This document shows positions 11,052-23,240 of a stretch of DNA of 64,000 nt, in pieces; the stretch's first letter is position 1; each line of letters starts with the position of its first letter. The notes beneath the pieces were generated by a model, which made no database searches, was not told the origin of the DNA, and saw only the letters and a list, made by a program, of their open reading frames with translations. The position numbers were made by a program, and so were the translations under genes. The stretch is from Paramecium octaurelia (taxonomy: Eukaryota > Ciliophora > Oligohymenophorea > Peniculida > Parameciidae), in assembly GCA_905182995.1 (NCBI GenBank), contig CAJJDP010000144.1, forward strand, positions 124,001-188,000. The letters are read 5' to 3'.

Positions 11052-11476
11052 ATGTAAAGGAGTTTCATCATCTAAGTAATTAGCTTATAAAAGGAAGATA
11101 TTAAATCAAAATAGGGCAGTTTAGTCTTATTGTGACTGAAAGAAGTAGTAATTGGAATTCAGATGGGTGTTTTTGCTTTAGAATTTTACTTAACTAAACT
11201 ACGAAACAATTAGTGATTATGATTACATTTTCAAACTGAATTTTAACTAAAAGACAGTCTTGTATAAAAAAGAGTTTAATTAATTTAATATATGAATTCT
11301 CACAACTTAAGGAAAATTGTAAAATCATAAGTGGATTAATCAAAAGCTCTAGTTAAACAGATTATTTGGATATATTAACAATATTAAATAAAAACAGTAA
11401 TAGTTAGAAATAATAGGTGGATTATTAAAAAGAGTTAGAAATAATTAATAATTTGATAGTTACTGAATTTAATTGA
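11052..11476 (+). CDS. small helical hypothetical protein
   Basis: ATG 11052 (MQRSFIIQVISLQKEDIK), a 25-nt intron starting 'gtcttattg', then an exon reading QNFTQLNYETISDYDYIFKLNF. The last exon reads YEFSQLKENCKIISGLIKSS and ends at TGA 11474-11476. The join between the last two exons is not resolved. Composition is Lys/Gln/Asn-rich and helical with Ile/Leu spacing. The gene converges on the coiled-coil gene whose stop is 35 bases away. Function unknown. Confidence 0.4.
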
Positions 11477-11510
11477 AGAATGATGTTGTATGTGTTTAGT
11501 TAAATTAGAT

Positions 11511-12275
11511 TCATAATCTAAAATGATCATATTATGGAAATCCAAATTCTGTTTTTTATTGTTGATTATTCAAGACCATAAAATTTAAAAGTTTCACTTT
11601 TGCTTCCTTCTCCTCCAATTAGGTGCTTAATTAATTTTAAATCAGTTATAGTTTTTGGATATCTTATTTTAGAGCTTGATTCTGTTTTTTTAGATCATTA
11701 ATTTAACTATCCTAAGAATGATATTGCATTAATACCTTAAGTTCATATTCTAAGTTGCTAATTGGTTTTGCGATGTAGTTTTCTTTAGTAGACAAGTTAA
11801 TAATGGTTGTTGGTATCGAAAGAGATGAATTAATGGATGATCTTATTTTTTGGTTTGATTTGGTTTACTTGTGTTTTGAATAGTTGAGAATATTTTCTAA
11901 GCATTACTCAATTTAATTTAAATTATCCTGGAGGTACTTTTCTTGTTGTGTTTTAAGATCGATTTTGATTGATGAAATGCAGGATTTGATTGTGTCTTGT
12001 ACATTGAATTTAATTTAATCGTCTTCAGTCTGACATTCTGCATCTTGTGAGAGATACTCTGGTTTGATTTGATCTTGAGATAAGCTTTGTCGAAACATCA
12101 ACTGTTAATAGATTTTGAGAGGTTGTTGAGATGTGAATGTGATTGTTTCTAGCTTTGAGAATATATTATTCCAAAGTATGCGTATATTGCCATATTGATG
12201 AATTTATTGAAGTTCTTATTGTAATAACTAAACTTGTTGTTTTAACATTTATATTTCGATAGACTCTTGAGGCAT
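11511..12275 (-). CDS. coiled-coil protein (hypothetical)
   Basis: ATG 12275 to TGA (TCA 11511-11513) is open throughout with Gln recoding, about 254 residues. The N-terminus (IEIQMLKQQVQLLQQELQQI) and C-terminus (DLKKQNQALKQDIQKLQLIQ) are strong heptad coiled coils, separated by a polar, Ser-rich middle. A 24-nt GT..TAG stretch starting at 'gtattaatg' is a possible in-frame intron. Such proteins in ciliates are often cytoskeletal or basal-body parts, but nothing here names a function. Confidence 0.6.
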
Positions 12276-12438
12276 AATTTTAATATTCTATTCGTTAAAA
12301 ATATTTATAAATTTTCTCATTATTCATAATCTTCACAATTGAATTATAATTTATACATAAAAAAGAGTGATCATATTTACTTAAGTATTTTGATTCAATT
12401 TATAATTTATAACAATAATTTCTCAATATTATTTATTA

Positions 12439-14451
12439 ATGATATTGGGCACAGAGGTAAACGAGTTTGTGACGAATCGTCAGTAATCTAAAATACACTA
12501 CCTCTCTCAGGAGAATAAACTTCTATAAGAGTACATTACCGATTTGGAGAATGCATTGAAATTAAATAAGCAGGCAATGACTTTGGCATTGGGCAGCAAT
12601 CGGCCTAAGGTAACACTTTTAAATTAATGTCTACAAAGCAATCTAAGGACGGCAGCACACTTTCTAGTGAGTAAAGTCCAACTCCAGAATTGGTCAAGCT
12701 CTTAAATGAGGAGAATAAGAAATTAATGGAGGCCTTGACCAAGCAATAAAAGGTGAGTAGTCAATCGCAAACCAAAACACTTTTATAGGAGTAGATAGCT
12801 GAAGAGCAATCAAATTATTACAAAGATTTGATTAGTGATTTAGAATATAAGCTAATTGAATTGAAGCGTAACATTCATGATAAGGAATATGCCATATAGG
12901 AGTTGGAACGCATGAAGCCAATTTAGGAGAAGGAAGGCCAATTAGTTAAATTAATAGAGGTAGTGACACCTTCAGAATAGAATCTGAAATTGCACGAAGA
13001 GTTGGAAAGTGTGAGGGGAGTCTTGCAGAAAATTACAGCAGAAGCTCAGAGTGTTTCAGAAAGCAACAATGCCTTGAGAGAGGTCAATTATCATTTGAAA
13101 AGGGAAATATTCAAAATGAGAATTGTACTGAGAAGTTAGGTGAACTATTAAAATATGAAGGGTATCAAGTCTTCATATTCTAGATTTTGTGTATAATGAA
13201 TTTCTCGATAAAACAGATAACAATCTGGAATTGAACAAGGAGTTACAAAATTAAAGAGGTAGACTAGAACAAATGCATTAAGACTTGTATGGAACCAGCA
13301 GTTTAGGCTATGGATTCTCTCCAGAACCATAACAATTGAAATATCTGAGCAAAAATGAAAGAATGATTTATCAGGAGAAGTTGCATAAGATGGAAATGAT
13401 GGTTAAAGGATTCAAAGAGTTATTTGAAAAGGAAAAAAATAATTATATGAATATTAGCAAATTGTATAATTAATTAGTTAAGAAATATGAATAGATTCAA
13501 GACAACAATGAATTATTAATACGTTCAAATCAATTAAAAGACTAAAGGAATGACTAATTGATGGCAGAATTGCAATTTTACAAGAAACAAAATTAAAATT
13601 ATATGGAGCAACTCAAAACTAGAAAACAATTCAACTCTATATAATTAAATCAAGAATAAGATATAGCTGTTGGCATATTTAGTCCTAGAATCAATAATGA
13701 AAGAGTCAATACTTAGCCCTCCTATTTCGTCAGGCACTCATAGTAATTATCAAATTTCGATGTTAAATTGGATGATACAGAACCAAAGGAAAATATCTCA
13801 GTTTAATTAAACAATTCAAATCAAAAACAAATTTAACAAGTGCTTCCTCAAGTTCAAATGAAGAAACTCTAATTAAAAGAATTAGAGATTAATACAGATG
13901 ATAATAATTTTGAGTAGGCTCCATATTGTTAAACAGCAAGAGCTGACTCTAAACCTCTTGTTAGAAATCAAATGCTACAGAAGAAAGCCTCATACTATGA
14001 TATGACTAGAGAAGAATGCGTTAATTTCATTATGTCAATGTCCAGGGAGTTCTTTTAACATTTTGATGTATGATATCGCTTAAATTTATAGATAAGTAAC
14101 ATAAAGAAGAAACAATTAATTAAATAGATGGAAGACCCTCTGTCCCAAATAAAAAGATAGAAAAGATCTTACAGTAATCCATTTTCCTATTTTTCAAATG
14201 AGAGTTAGGTTAATTTTACCAAACCCCCGAAATAATCAGTTGTGGCCATTGTAATTATTTATTCTACCAGTTTTTAGACCAAAAATGAAATCTAGTAATT
14301 ATTGGGTCAATTGACTTGCAAAAAGAAATAGTAATCCGAGCATTTTGATTTATTCAGTGTTGACGTTTCTTAAATTGATGGTAATAAGAGCAAGAAATAA
14401 ATGCTTGATTAAGATATTAGTTTTATTTCAAATATCGATTAACAAGATTGA
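12439..14451 (+). CDS. long coiled-coil protein (hypothetical, cytoskeletal type)
   Basis: ATG 12439 (MILGTEVNEFVTNRQ) to TGA 14449-14451, with introns near 12610-12638 (29 nt), 13161-13182 (22 nt) and 14070-14093 (24 nt). About 640 residues. The first 300 are heptad-rich (SNYYKDLISDLEYKLIELK, ESVRGVLQKITAEAQSVS); further coiled coil follows (EKLHKMEMMVKGFKELFEK), then a polar tail with a short conserved-looking block (YYDMTREECVNFIMSMS). Length and coiled-coil share suggest a structural protein of the cortex, basal body or axoneme. That is inference from composition. Confidence 0.65.
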
Positions 14452-14501
14452 TTATCCTTGTTTATGTTTGTGTGAATAAATAATTTAATAATTATATTGT
14501 A

Positions 14502-17500
14502 ATGAAAAGGAAAGTTCATTCAAAGAAAGAAGACAAATTCAAATTCAAAAGAAAATCACAAAAATAAAATAAGCTTCATAAGATATTAATAACAGTATTA
14601 GTACCTTTGATGTTTGGAATCCTACTAACAACACTCTTCTCCATTTTGATTATTTTGTTGCTTTCTGAATATTGGGCAAATCAAGGAGCAAATAGTTTAG
14701 CCTAACAACAATATATTTATTAAACATGTACAACTAATTTATGCAGCTAGCATTGACCACATTATTGGGAAACTCTTAACAATCTATATTTCAAACTATT
14801 TCCACTATTAGAACATAGATTATTCATTCGTTCTGGACTCTGTAATAAGAGTCTTAATATCTAGACCTCTAATCCCTTTAAGTACCTTAAGTAATTCCAC
14901 TCTCAACATCATCTTAATTTATACCCAATTACGATAAAAATACAAACTAATGTTTATATTGTTTAGGATGGGGATTAGTGGATGTAAATAATTTAATGAC
15001 CTTCAATCAATAATTGGGTGATTTAAGCATAGAACAATATTCGTAATTGTAATAAATTGCTTAGACCTTTAAGATTTTACAAATTCTTTATAATAGTAAT
15101 TTCTAATTGAATTATATTTACTTTCACTTTGCAAATCAAATGTTTGTTTAGTATCCGTTTGTTGAAAACGATAACCTCTATTCTAAGTCTCCCTTGCAGC
15201 AAATGAAAAAGTCATTCAACTAATCAAATATGCATACAGCCTTCTTAATTGAACCTATTTCTGAAACTGAACTGGAAAGTTGTGTATCACTTTTAGGGAG
15301 TGATAACAATTTTATGGGAATCGTTTGTTTAAGAATTAACGCATTGGGTCAGTAGGTGTTTGTTAATAATCTTTATTAAAATATTGAGTATCAGGGGGAA
15401 ATTTACTCATTTTTTTGTAATCAGAATTTAAACATATTTACTACCAATACCGTCACCTAATATGTCAATGGATCTATTGTAAAAAATTATGGATTTCCAA
15501 ATTTGATAGATGTTGTTTTTAATAACTCAAACTAAAATTAAACCTAATTTCTACAATTATTTAATGATATAGTTTATCCTAATTAAGAAGCCCAATATAT
15601 TTAATTAGTAAGTTCAGTCAAGTCTAATGTGTCCACTATGAAACAAATATTGTAAAATGAATAAGAAACATTTATTAATGATTCAATAAACCCCTTATTT
15701 TAATTGAGTAGCATATTAATACAGTATGATATTAATTACTACAAACAATTTCTGGATTTTGTAAAATCAATAATCAATATTTTGTATAGTTTTCAAGTGG
15801 AATACAAAATGAGACATTCGTGAACATTATGACAATTGCCATCCCTTTAGCAGTAATCATGTGCGTCATAGCCTGGTACATATCCTATAGAATAATCCAG
15901 AGTGTTTCAAAGCCCATTAATGATTTGACTCATAAACTCGAATTGGTATGTGTGATAAAATAAAACAACAGATTGCCTAAGATACTTTAGCCATCCAGAT
16001 CTACTCGAACTTTAGATAAAGCTCTCTGGAAGTCAATCTTCTATATGATGCCTTGGATTAATTAGTGACAGTATTGAACTTCTCTAATGACCGGTACTTC
16101 GAAGGAGACGATACATCTTTATTGATCAAATATGCCCAAGGGAAAGCGTTGTTCCAAAAGATGAAAAGCAACAAAGGGATGGGAATGATATTGAACAATA
16201 TTGGCAACATTCACAGAAGACAACAAAGGTACATCGAAGCAATACAATGCTATAGAGAATCTATTGCGCTATGTGAAGATGATTTAAGAGTATAGATATA
16301 TAATATATAGATGCTTTTAGGAGATGTCAAATTACTTGAAGTAAAGCGATTACAAAAGGGAATTAGTATAGATATTTCAGGCGAGTCCAGATTCTCACAA
16401 TCCGGTAGTAAAAGGGTTTCAATGATAGAGAGAGAGATTCAGACATCTCAATTAGAAGATATCTATTCAAGCAGGAATTTCTCATTAGCTAATGTACTGA
16501 TGTAATTGAGAATATATACGTAGTGAATATGCAGATAACAACTAAAGTTTGAGTGTTGAGGAGAAGAGATAATTGTATAAGGAGAGTTTGGAATGTTTGA
16601 ATATCACATTGTCTCTGGATCAAAAGGACAATAAAGGTTTATTATACAGATAAATCATAAGTCACATCTTATAATGCAAAGTCTTGCTCAATTTAGAGGA
16701 TTCGAATTCTGCATTGGCCGAGATTTCTAATGCAGAGTAACTATCAGACAAATATGAGAATTCATATGACAGATCTGATGCTTAGGTAAATGATTCTTTC
16801 CCCATTCCTCCAGGTATTTTGAAATAGAGGATCCTGTATGAGAAAGGGTTGTTTATTAAGAGGTACGATAGCATCAAAAAGGCAGCATTCATCTTTACTG
16901 AATGTTTAGAAACTAGTAAGTTTTATGATCCAGAAATTAGAATTAATTGTCTCAAATAATTAAAGGAAATATTCTAATCACAGAATCTACTCTATAAAGT
17001 ACCAAAGATAGAGTAACTGTTAGAATTAAATGAGATCAAGAAAAACAATGACATTGTATTTGTGATTGATCACTCTGGATCCATGGAGAATATCAAGAAA
17101 GAATTGGCAATCAAGTATCTAACTTACATCATATCCATAGTGGCATTCTCAAAATCTTTGATAATTATCTTCAGGATCAAGACAGAATCAGTTATATGCG
17201 TTTTAATCAAAATATTGAGGTTATTTTTGACTTAACTTCTAAATCAGAAAATACAGCCTATTTGAGAAGTGCAATTGAGAGATCCAAGAACATTAGGGCA
17301 GAGGGAATGACTGCCATGTTATCAGCTGTATTGCATGCTTATTCGATTCACGAGAAGGCAGTAAAGAAGGACAATCAACAATGGATAGTAGTGTTATGTG
17401 ATGGAGAGGATAACTTGAGCAATATCACCTATGAGAGGATGAAGAAGTTTACCAGCAAGAGACCTTAGATCTCATTGATTGTTATTGGCATAGGCTTGAG

Positions 17501-17663
17501 TTTGAAGCCTGATTGTCTAGATGAATTATATGAACTTTGTAGGCTTAGTTAGAAAGGGTTCCTAATTGAATCTGTTTATAGTGAAGATCTGGATATTGCA
17601 TTTTAATCAATCAGCAACCTTATCTTTGGAACTTCCAGCATTTATGATGAGAGATTGAATTGA
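14502..17663 (+). CDS. membrane sensor: extracellular domain - HAMP - TPR - von Willebrand A
   Basis: ATG 14502 to TGA 17661-17663 with five introns (23, 29, 26, 22 and 26 nt) gives about 1,011 residues, exactly in frame. A basic N-terminus leads to TM1 (ILITVLVPLMFGILLTTLFS), a roughly 350-residue extracellular region like a double-Cache sensor, TM2 (MTIAIPLAVIMCVIAWYISY), a HAMP-like linker (SVSKPINDLTHKLELIA), TPR helices (GMILNNIGNIHRRQQRYIEA) and a VWA domain. The VWA metal site is clear: DHSGSM near 17070, AEGMTAM, and VVLCDGEDN. Sensors of this membrane layout usually drive kinases or cyclases; here the output is TPR plus VWA, which suggest protein-protein interaction. Ligand unknown. 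Confidence 0.85.
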
Positions 17664-17779
17664 TACATTATATATTATCATTTATAATATATAATTAAAA
17701 AATGCTACTTATTTTATTTAAGTATTTTATTGAGTGGTACTACTTTCAACAAAACACCTAAATTTTAAGGAAATGAGAG

Positions 17780-18358
17780 TCATCTAACTGCACTTAATTC
17801 AATTTTAAGCGTTTCGGATTCATCCAATTAATTATTACAAACATTTGTGAATTCATCTAACAATTTTAAAATCTTTTATATATTTTTATTATAATTGCAA
17901 ACTTGGTGTCCAGGAGTAATACTCAAAATTCAGATTCTTCAACATAAGTTCATTTAGAATAGTGTAATTACTCTATTTTGATCCCCATTCTGGAATAGTT
18001 AGACATCTTGCTGTTATAATTAGGGATAATATTTTCCCATCTCTTTAGGTCACTTTTTAATGCAAAAAGGGATCTGGGTGAGTATCAAATCAGAAAGTTA
18101 CTAACTATCAAATTTATGTTTGTGTGTATGAAAATCTTCTAAAATTGTCAAAGCAATTTAATACAATTTTGAAGGAATTAAATTTATTTAGATATTAATT
18201 TTTGTGGAGTATTTTATTGGAATATGATAGAATTGGAATTGTGGACTCTATTAAGACAAGTCTATCAGTTCAAAAACCAAAAAAAATTAGGTCAGTATCT
18301 TATTTTGTTCTTTTGTTCTAAGAGAAAAATTATAAGAAAAGGATCTTGTAAGGCTCAT
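17780..18358 (-). CDS. hypothetical protein, divergent from the 18412 gene
   Basis: ATG 18358 (MSLTRSFSYNFSLRTKEQNK) through QIALTILEDFHTHKHKFDSQ, a 28-nt intron (from 'gtaactttc'), then SLFALKSDLKRWENIIPNYN, and a last exon LKLLDEFTNVCNNQLDESET ending at TGA (TCA 17780-17782). Exons between about 17860 and 18000 are unresolved. The first frame has normal Gln density for this genome, which the opposite strand lacks. The start codons of this gene and the next lie 53 bases apart, so they share a very short divergent promoter. Function unknown. Confidence 0.42.
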
Positions 18359-18411
18359 TTTATAATGCACTTTTATAATGTACAATTATAGGTGAAATTA
18401 AATCTTTTTAA

Positions 18412-19173
18412 ATGAGTCTAAGTATATTTAGTGCTAAGACAAGTTACTACAAGAATGGTGTATGGTGGTTTACAAAAATGGCTGCTAGAGTAGTAGGGGA
18501 AGAGAGATGGGATTCTATGAGGATGGCTCGAAGAATCTATGGCAATAAATTTTATTATGCAAGATAATAAGTCTTGTTTGATATCTTTTATGATTGGCCA
18601 GCCTTCGCCAACATGATTGGTATCTACCCCAAAGTACAATGATATCTAAAATAATTAGATTGATACTTCCCATGGATTCCTTCATTGGGCCACATACGAA
18701 GCCTACAGAGATTGGCAAGAACACACCTTGAACTCTGATGTAACATTTAACCAATACCTAGGGTGCCTTTGCCATGTGGATTTACTTAATGTGTGGGGTT
18801 TATATCGGCCATTTTGTGTACTCGTATATGGTTCCTTATTATTGGACGTATCTTTTTTTTGTTATAAATTAGGAACCTGTTCCCAGCCAAAAATGAGGAA
18901 TTCGTAAGATTGAGAATGAAGGATGCCATAGCTTCGACTGTTCAAGAAGAATTGTTCGGAAATCAATATGCCGAATTCGGTTGGGCTCCCCATGATTTCC
19001 ACTATAACAGACGCCGATGCATGGCTGGTTATAGTCATCCTGATGATCCTCGTACTATGCACATGGCCAGTTTTAATAGTAAGCCCATTTTTGAATATTC
19101 TTTAGGAAAACATAAGTACAAGGAACACTATATTAAGAGAGTAGGATAACAAAGTAGAATGACTGATTTATGA
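18412..19173 (+). CDS. conserved single-TM protein, possibly mitochondrial
   Basis: ATG 18412 to TGA 19171-19173 with introns of 25, 22 and 25 nt gives about 229 residues, exactly in frame. The N-terminus is basic and aromatic (SAKTSYYKNGVWWFTKMAAR). A membrane segment follows (GAFAMWIYLMCGVYIGHFVY) with SYMVPYYW behind it, then a soluble C-terminus rich in His, Arg and Tyr (YAEFGWAPHDFHYNRRRC, MAGYSHPDDPRTMHM). Codon use is more GC-rich than in neighbours, as in highly expressed genes. Composition and a single TM resemble lineage-specific subunits of ciliate respiratory-chain or ATP-synthase complexes, but I cannot name it. Confidence 0.68.
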
Positions 19174-19345
19174 AAAGATAAATAACACATTAATATTTTT
19201 TAGTTTTTCTTAGTTTAGTTAGACTTCTCGTTGTATCTAATAGGTTTACTTTAATTCTAATTTATAAGTAACAAAATTTTGATTCGATTAAAGTTCTTTT
19301 AGAATTATAATTAAATAAAAGTAAGAAATTATAAATTGCCACGTT

Positions 19346-20237
19346 ATGGAAATTGCAAGTTCCCAATACACAGATATCACTCAGAAATTTCTATCTAAAG
19401 TACACATTAAACTTGTTGCAATCAAAAGAGAATAACCTAATTGTACCAAGGATCTTTATTTTAATTAGAATTTCTGCTTACAGCCAAACTTGCCAAAGAG
19501 AAAGTAGATACAGCCAATGAGAGACTCCAGGAATTCCATACTAGTACAAATCGATCCTATTCTTTAAGCATCTCAATCGACCGGGCTCTTCAATGACTAA
19601 GATTACAAATTGAACACAATTCTCTCCTAAGTGAAAGACGATATTGGTCAAATACATATCCATATTAATCAACTGAAAACTCAATTAAATAATGATCTCC
19701 ATTAATCAATCTTTGATTTTGTTTAGCAAAAAGCCTTAAAAACCTCTGATTCCTTCAAGAAGGTATTTGATTTTCGGATTTAATTTGTAGTTGGTGCAGA
19801 GTCATACATAAAGGATCAAATAATAGGAAGAGAAGAGGAATCGATTGAATGGAGAAAGGGATCGCGTAATCAAGAGAGTTGGATTTAATCAAAAATACTA
19901 AAAATTGAATGAAACTGAAGAGGAGGCCAATCATTAAACGATTTAAATGTTTGAATAAAAGCAGAATGAGGAGAAATTGGTTTCCATGCAGAAGATCGAA
20001 TCCATGTTGAATGATATTGCTGGAGTATTCCAAAGAGTGGGAACCATGGTGAGACTCTAAGAGACCATGATTGAGAGAATTGACAAATACACTGATGAGG
20101 CTTAATTGAATGTTAGCAAAGGACGCAAAGAATTATAAGAATCACACAAACGAATAAGTTCGAATAGAGGCTTAATATTAAAGGTTTTTTTAATTTTGTT
20201 TATTTTTGCTTTTATCTACATTGTGTTTATTTTGTGA
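19346..20237 (+). CDS. Qa-SNARE, syntaxin-5/Sed5 type
   Basis: ATG 19346 to TGA 20235-20237 with introns of 29, 25 and 28 nt yields about 269 residues, exactly in frame. The N-terminus TDITQKFLSK and the following LLTAKLAKEKVDTANERLQE match the Sed5/syntaxin-5 N-terminal region, and DDIGQIHIHINQLKTQL the next helix. The SNARE motif (MLNDIAGVFQRVGTMVRLQE, TMIERIDKYTDEAQLNVSKG) sits just before a C-terminal anchor (ILKVFLILFIFAFIYIVFIL). Family members act in ER-Golgi and intra-Golgi vesicle fusion, cytoplasmic face outward. Assignment to the syntaxin-5 branch is by pattern memory; Qa-SNARE is firmer. Confidence 0.85.
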
Positions 20238-20297
20238 ACTGCATACATTAAATTGAGTATACTATTAAATTAATTATACGATATGTTCTTAAGTTCT

Positions 20298-20620
20298 TCA
20301 ATCTAAACATAGTTGAATAAATGTAACTATAAGTTAATATGGATAAATTTATAATAAACAATTGAAATTCCAGAATTATTAATACAATTTCACATTATCT
20401 AATTCTGAAAAGGGTTTAAAATTGAAGGAAATATGAATCCTCTCAATCTTCTTAACCTATTTAAATGGAAAATCCTGCATTAAACTAGATGCATCACAAT
20501 TATTAAATACTCATCAAGTATGACAACTCGATAACATTATAATATAGGTTCAATTAACTTGATGGTGAGGTTGTAATTAAGAAATGGTTAGTTTCATTCT
20601 ATTTTGTTAAATATGAATTT
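20298..20620 (-). CDS. small hypothetical protein (5' end unsure)
   Basis: On the minus strand, KLIEPILQCYRVVILDEYLI, a 23-nt intron (starting 'gtgatgcatc'), then DFPFKQVKKIERIHISFNFK read to TGA (TCA 20298-20300). The start codon is not found in this frame; a first exon with another intron probably lies near 20600-20640, so the upper limit is approximate. Frame openness and splice fit support a real gene. No family recognised. It converges on the syntaxin gene, stops 60 bases apart. Confidence 0.4.
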
Positions 20621-20640
20621 ATATATAAAAAATGGGTATA

Positions 20641-21088
20641 TATATAAAAATTTAATTTCTGAACTCTCCTATTTGACGTATAAAAACTTGGCCACTAAGT
20701 TGTATGTCCTTGCCTTATGTTATTGGGTCTATTTTCTTCGGCCGCTTTTTTTTTAAGCGTCTTTGTCGATGAAACTATTCAATATTCTTGGATACATATT
20801 ATTTAATGGTTAAGAGCCAAGATGTGATAAAATGTGGATGCGGGGAGAAGGAAAGAAGGAGTACGATAAGGGAGGATGGGGAAGAGTCATGAAATGTATA
20901 TGGAAATGTAAAGTAATAAAAAATGATGATTGGATTATTAATAAAATAAAAAAAAATAAATCAATTGAGTTATGAATTTTATAAATAATATTGAGGTCCT
21001 GTGAACAGTTGAGGGCTTGTGTTGACTGATACTTTGATTTATTTGGTTTTGGTTTAAAATATTTGCTAATATTAAATCTTTATATTTA
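20641..21088. other. intergenic stretch, no supported gene
   Basis: About 450 bases before the EPL1-like gene. A GC-richer patch (about 20680-20760) ending in a T-run and a purine-rich 47-codon open frame (about 20831) are visible, but neither has supporting features such as introns, a partner stem or a known RNA box. It may hold the promoter of the downstream gene. Confidence 0.4.
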
Positions 21089-22478
21089 ATGAGGCAGGTC
21101 GATCCTACTATGCCACTTTAGAAGTCAGAGGTCTGGGATATAGAACTACAAAAAGTATGGATAGTGCATTATATTTGAAGGCTGTTCCCTAGAAATAGAT
21201 AGAAATTCCAAAATACATGATTGTTGAGAATGAGGCTTAAAGAATACATAAAATTCCTCTAACCTACATCCATACAAATATAGTTTATCCTGATGAGAAT
21301 GATTATTCTTGTGACGAAGAGGATTGCATAGCTGGGATTGATTCAAATGCAATTTAATAACTGGATATCAGGAATAACCTATCAAACACTCGGAACTATG
21401 TGAGACAATATGAATTGCTAAATTCCTTGAATTACCCTGCTGATTATTATAATGCGAAGATCCAGAGATTGCAAAGACCCTTGTTGAGAGTGTTTATGAG
21501 AGCTCAGGAAGATGAGTAAAAATCATTTTTATATTGGTCACTAGTTGTCGATTCAATGTTGCTTTCCATCCCAGTAAGACTTACAAATAAAAGAGACTGA
21601 AACGACTCAACATTCAGCTTCCTGAGTTTGATATTTCTAGATAAATCATCTACAATGAAAATCTCATTTCTCTTCATCTCATTTAATAAATTAAGCAGCG
21701 TGAACTATTAAAATTAAAACTAATTAAATAAGAAGAAGAGCATTTTGTTAGCAATTTCAACAATTGCTCAGATATATTCAATACTCTTAAAGATTTGCGA
21801 GTAGCATTAAAGGAAGAAGAACCTACTGAAATTAAAGACAATCGATCTAAAATCTTTGATTCCTGTTAAGACATTGAATGTGCCTATTAATTCAGTACTC
21901 CAATGATCTCTCAAGCCGTGATAGAATTTATGGATGAATAATATCAAACAATTAAAGACAAGCAGATCATGTGGCCTAGAAATCCAAGTGTGCTTTCCGA
22001 TTGGAATTTAAATAGTTATACTAAAATCGGAGTTTTTTAGCAGAATAAACAACTGATCTACACTACCAATGACCGTACTCTATTTATACAGGATCGGACT
22101 AAAAAGAACAAAAAGAAAGTTAAATTGATGCTTGTTGATCGCAATCGAGCCTCAGTCTTTGATGGAGTGAGAGCTGATTATGATCACTTCTAATCTCATT
22201 ACCAGAAACAACAGACAAAGATCGAATAATGCATAGATCTCCAAAAGAGAGAGATACAAAAATTCAAATAGGATCAGGCCAAAAAGGAATTAGCTCTGAG
22301 AATGCAATAAAGAAAGGAGGAAGAGAAAAAACTGCTAAAAATTAGATTGAAATTGAACCATCCTCAAGAACCTAAGATAATTAAGACTGTAAAGATCAAA
22401 TATTCAGATGATCTAAAGTTTAAGTTAGTTAAGGATGGCATTCCTGAGGATAACAACTGTTAGATTATCTTAAAATGA
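21089..22478 (+). CDS. enhancer of polycomb-like protein (EPL1/EPC)
   Basis: ATG 21089 to TGA 22476-22478 with two introns (26 nt from about 21155; 29 nt from about 21518) encodes about 444 residues, exactly in frame. The N-terminal EPL1 domain is recognisable: IEIPKYMIVENEAQRIHKIP, PLTYIHTNIVYPDENDYSCD and DEEDCIAGID, matching the family's IPTP...Y(I)...D.DEE pattern. Next comes FNVAFHPSKTYKQKRLKRLN, equivalent to the VAFRPR.EKM.TRKNRK segment. The C-terminal half is basic and coiled. EPL1/EPC proteins scaffold the NuA4/TIP60 histone acetyltransferase in the nucleus. Family resemblance is good but not tested by alignment. Confidence 0.72.
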
Positions 22479-22596
22479 TAATTTTTCATTTAATTAATTA
22501 ACTTGGTTACAATCATTGTTTTTTGAATTTTATTCATATATTGTTAATGCTCTTTTTGTTTTTAATTTAAAATAAAGATTTAAAATATTTATTATT

Positions 22597-23014
22597 ATGG
22601 CAGAAGTCGAATAATTATCAGAAGAACTCACTACTTTAAAGAGAGTCGTTTAAACATCTTTGCATAGAGGTTAATTATCAAAGGGTGTACATGAAGTATG
22701 CAAAGCCATCGAAAGCAAATAAGTTTGAATTATCATGCTATGCATTATAGGCTAAGTTTGTTGTTTTGGCTGATGATTGCTCTGAGGAATCCTATAAAAA
22801 ATTAGTTGTTGCTTTGGCTAAATAATTCTAAATTCCAGTTTGGAAAGTAGAAAAAGGTGCCTTACTAGGTGAATGGATTGGAATTTCTAAGTTTTTGACC
22901 AAAACTAAGAAAATCAAATCAAGAAAATGCTCATCTGTTGCTGTTAGAGATTTTGCAATCGAAGTAAGCGAAGCTGAAAAACAATTTGTTGAAGATAAGA
23001 TCAAGGGATTGTGA
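22597..23014 (+). CDS. RPS12: ribosomal protein eS12
   Basis: ATG 22597 to TGA 23012-23014 with one 28-nt intron (from about 22709) gives 129 residues, the usual eS12 length. Diagnostic segments are HRGQLSKGVHEVCKAIESKQ, AKFVVLADDCSEESYKKLV, IPVWKVEKGALLGEWIG and SSVAVRDFAIEVSEAEKQF. eS12 is a small-subunit ribosomal protein with an L7Ae-like fold. Codon use is less AT-biased than around it, in keeping with high expression. Confidence 0.95.
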
Positions 23015-23240
23015 GAATATTTATCTGTACAACATATAAAATGTATAATAATGGATAACAAACAATCGAACACTCATTCAACTAAGGAGACAATACATAC
23101 TTATTCATATAATAAAACATACTATACATTATGTATTTGTATTAATGAATAATATTTTCAGAATAAAACACCCTTCTCTTAGATATTAAGTGGTCTAGCT
23201 GAATTTGGATTTGTATATCTTCTAATGAAATCTTACAAAA

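Noticed and set aside
20680-20770. GC-richer patch ending in a T-run as a Pol III small RNA gene
   Set aside because: No internal A/B box, snRNA or snoRNA box set, or tRNA fold could be recognised.
20831-20974. Purine-rich 47-codon open frame (MWMRGEGKKEYDK)
   Set aside because: Composition is unlike neighbouring genes, there is no intron or family support, and it lies in a likely promoter region.
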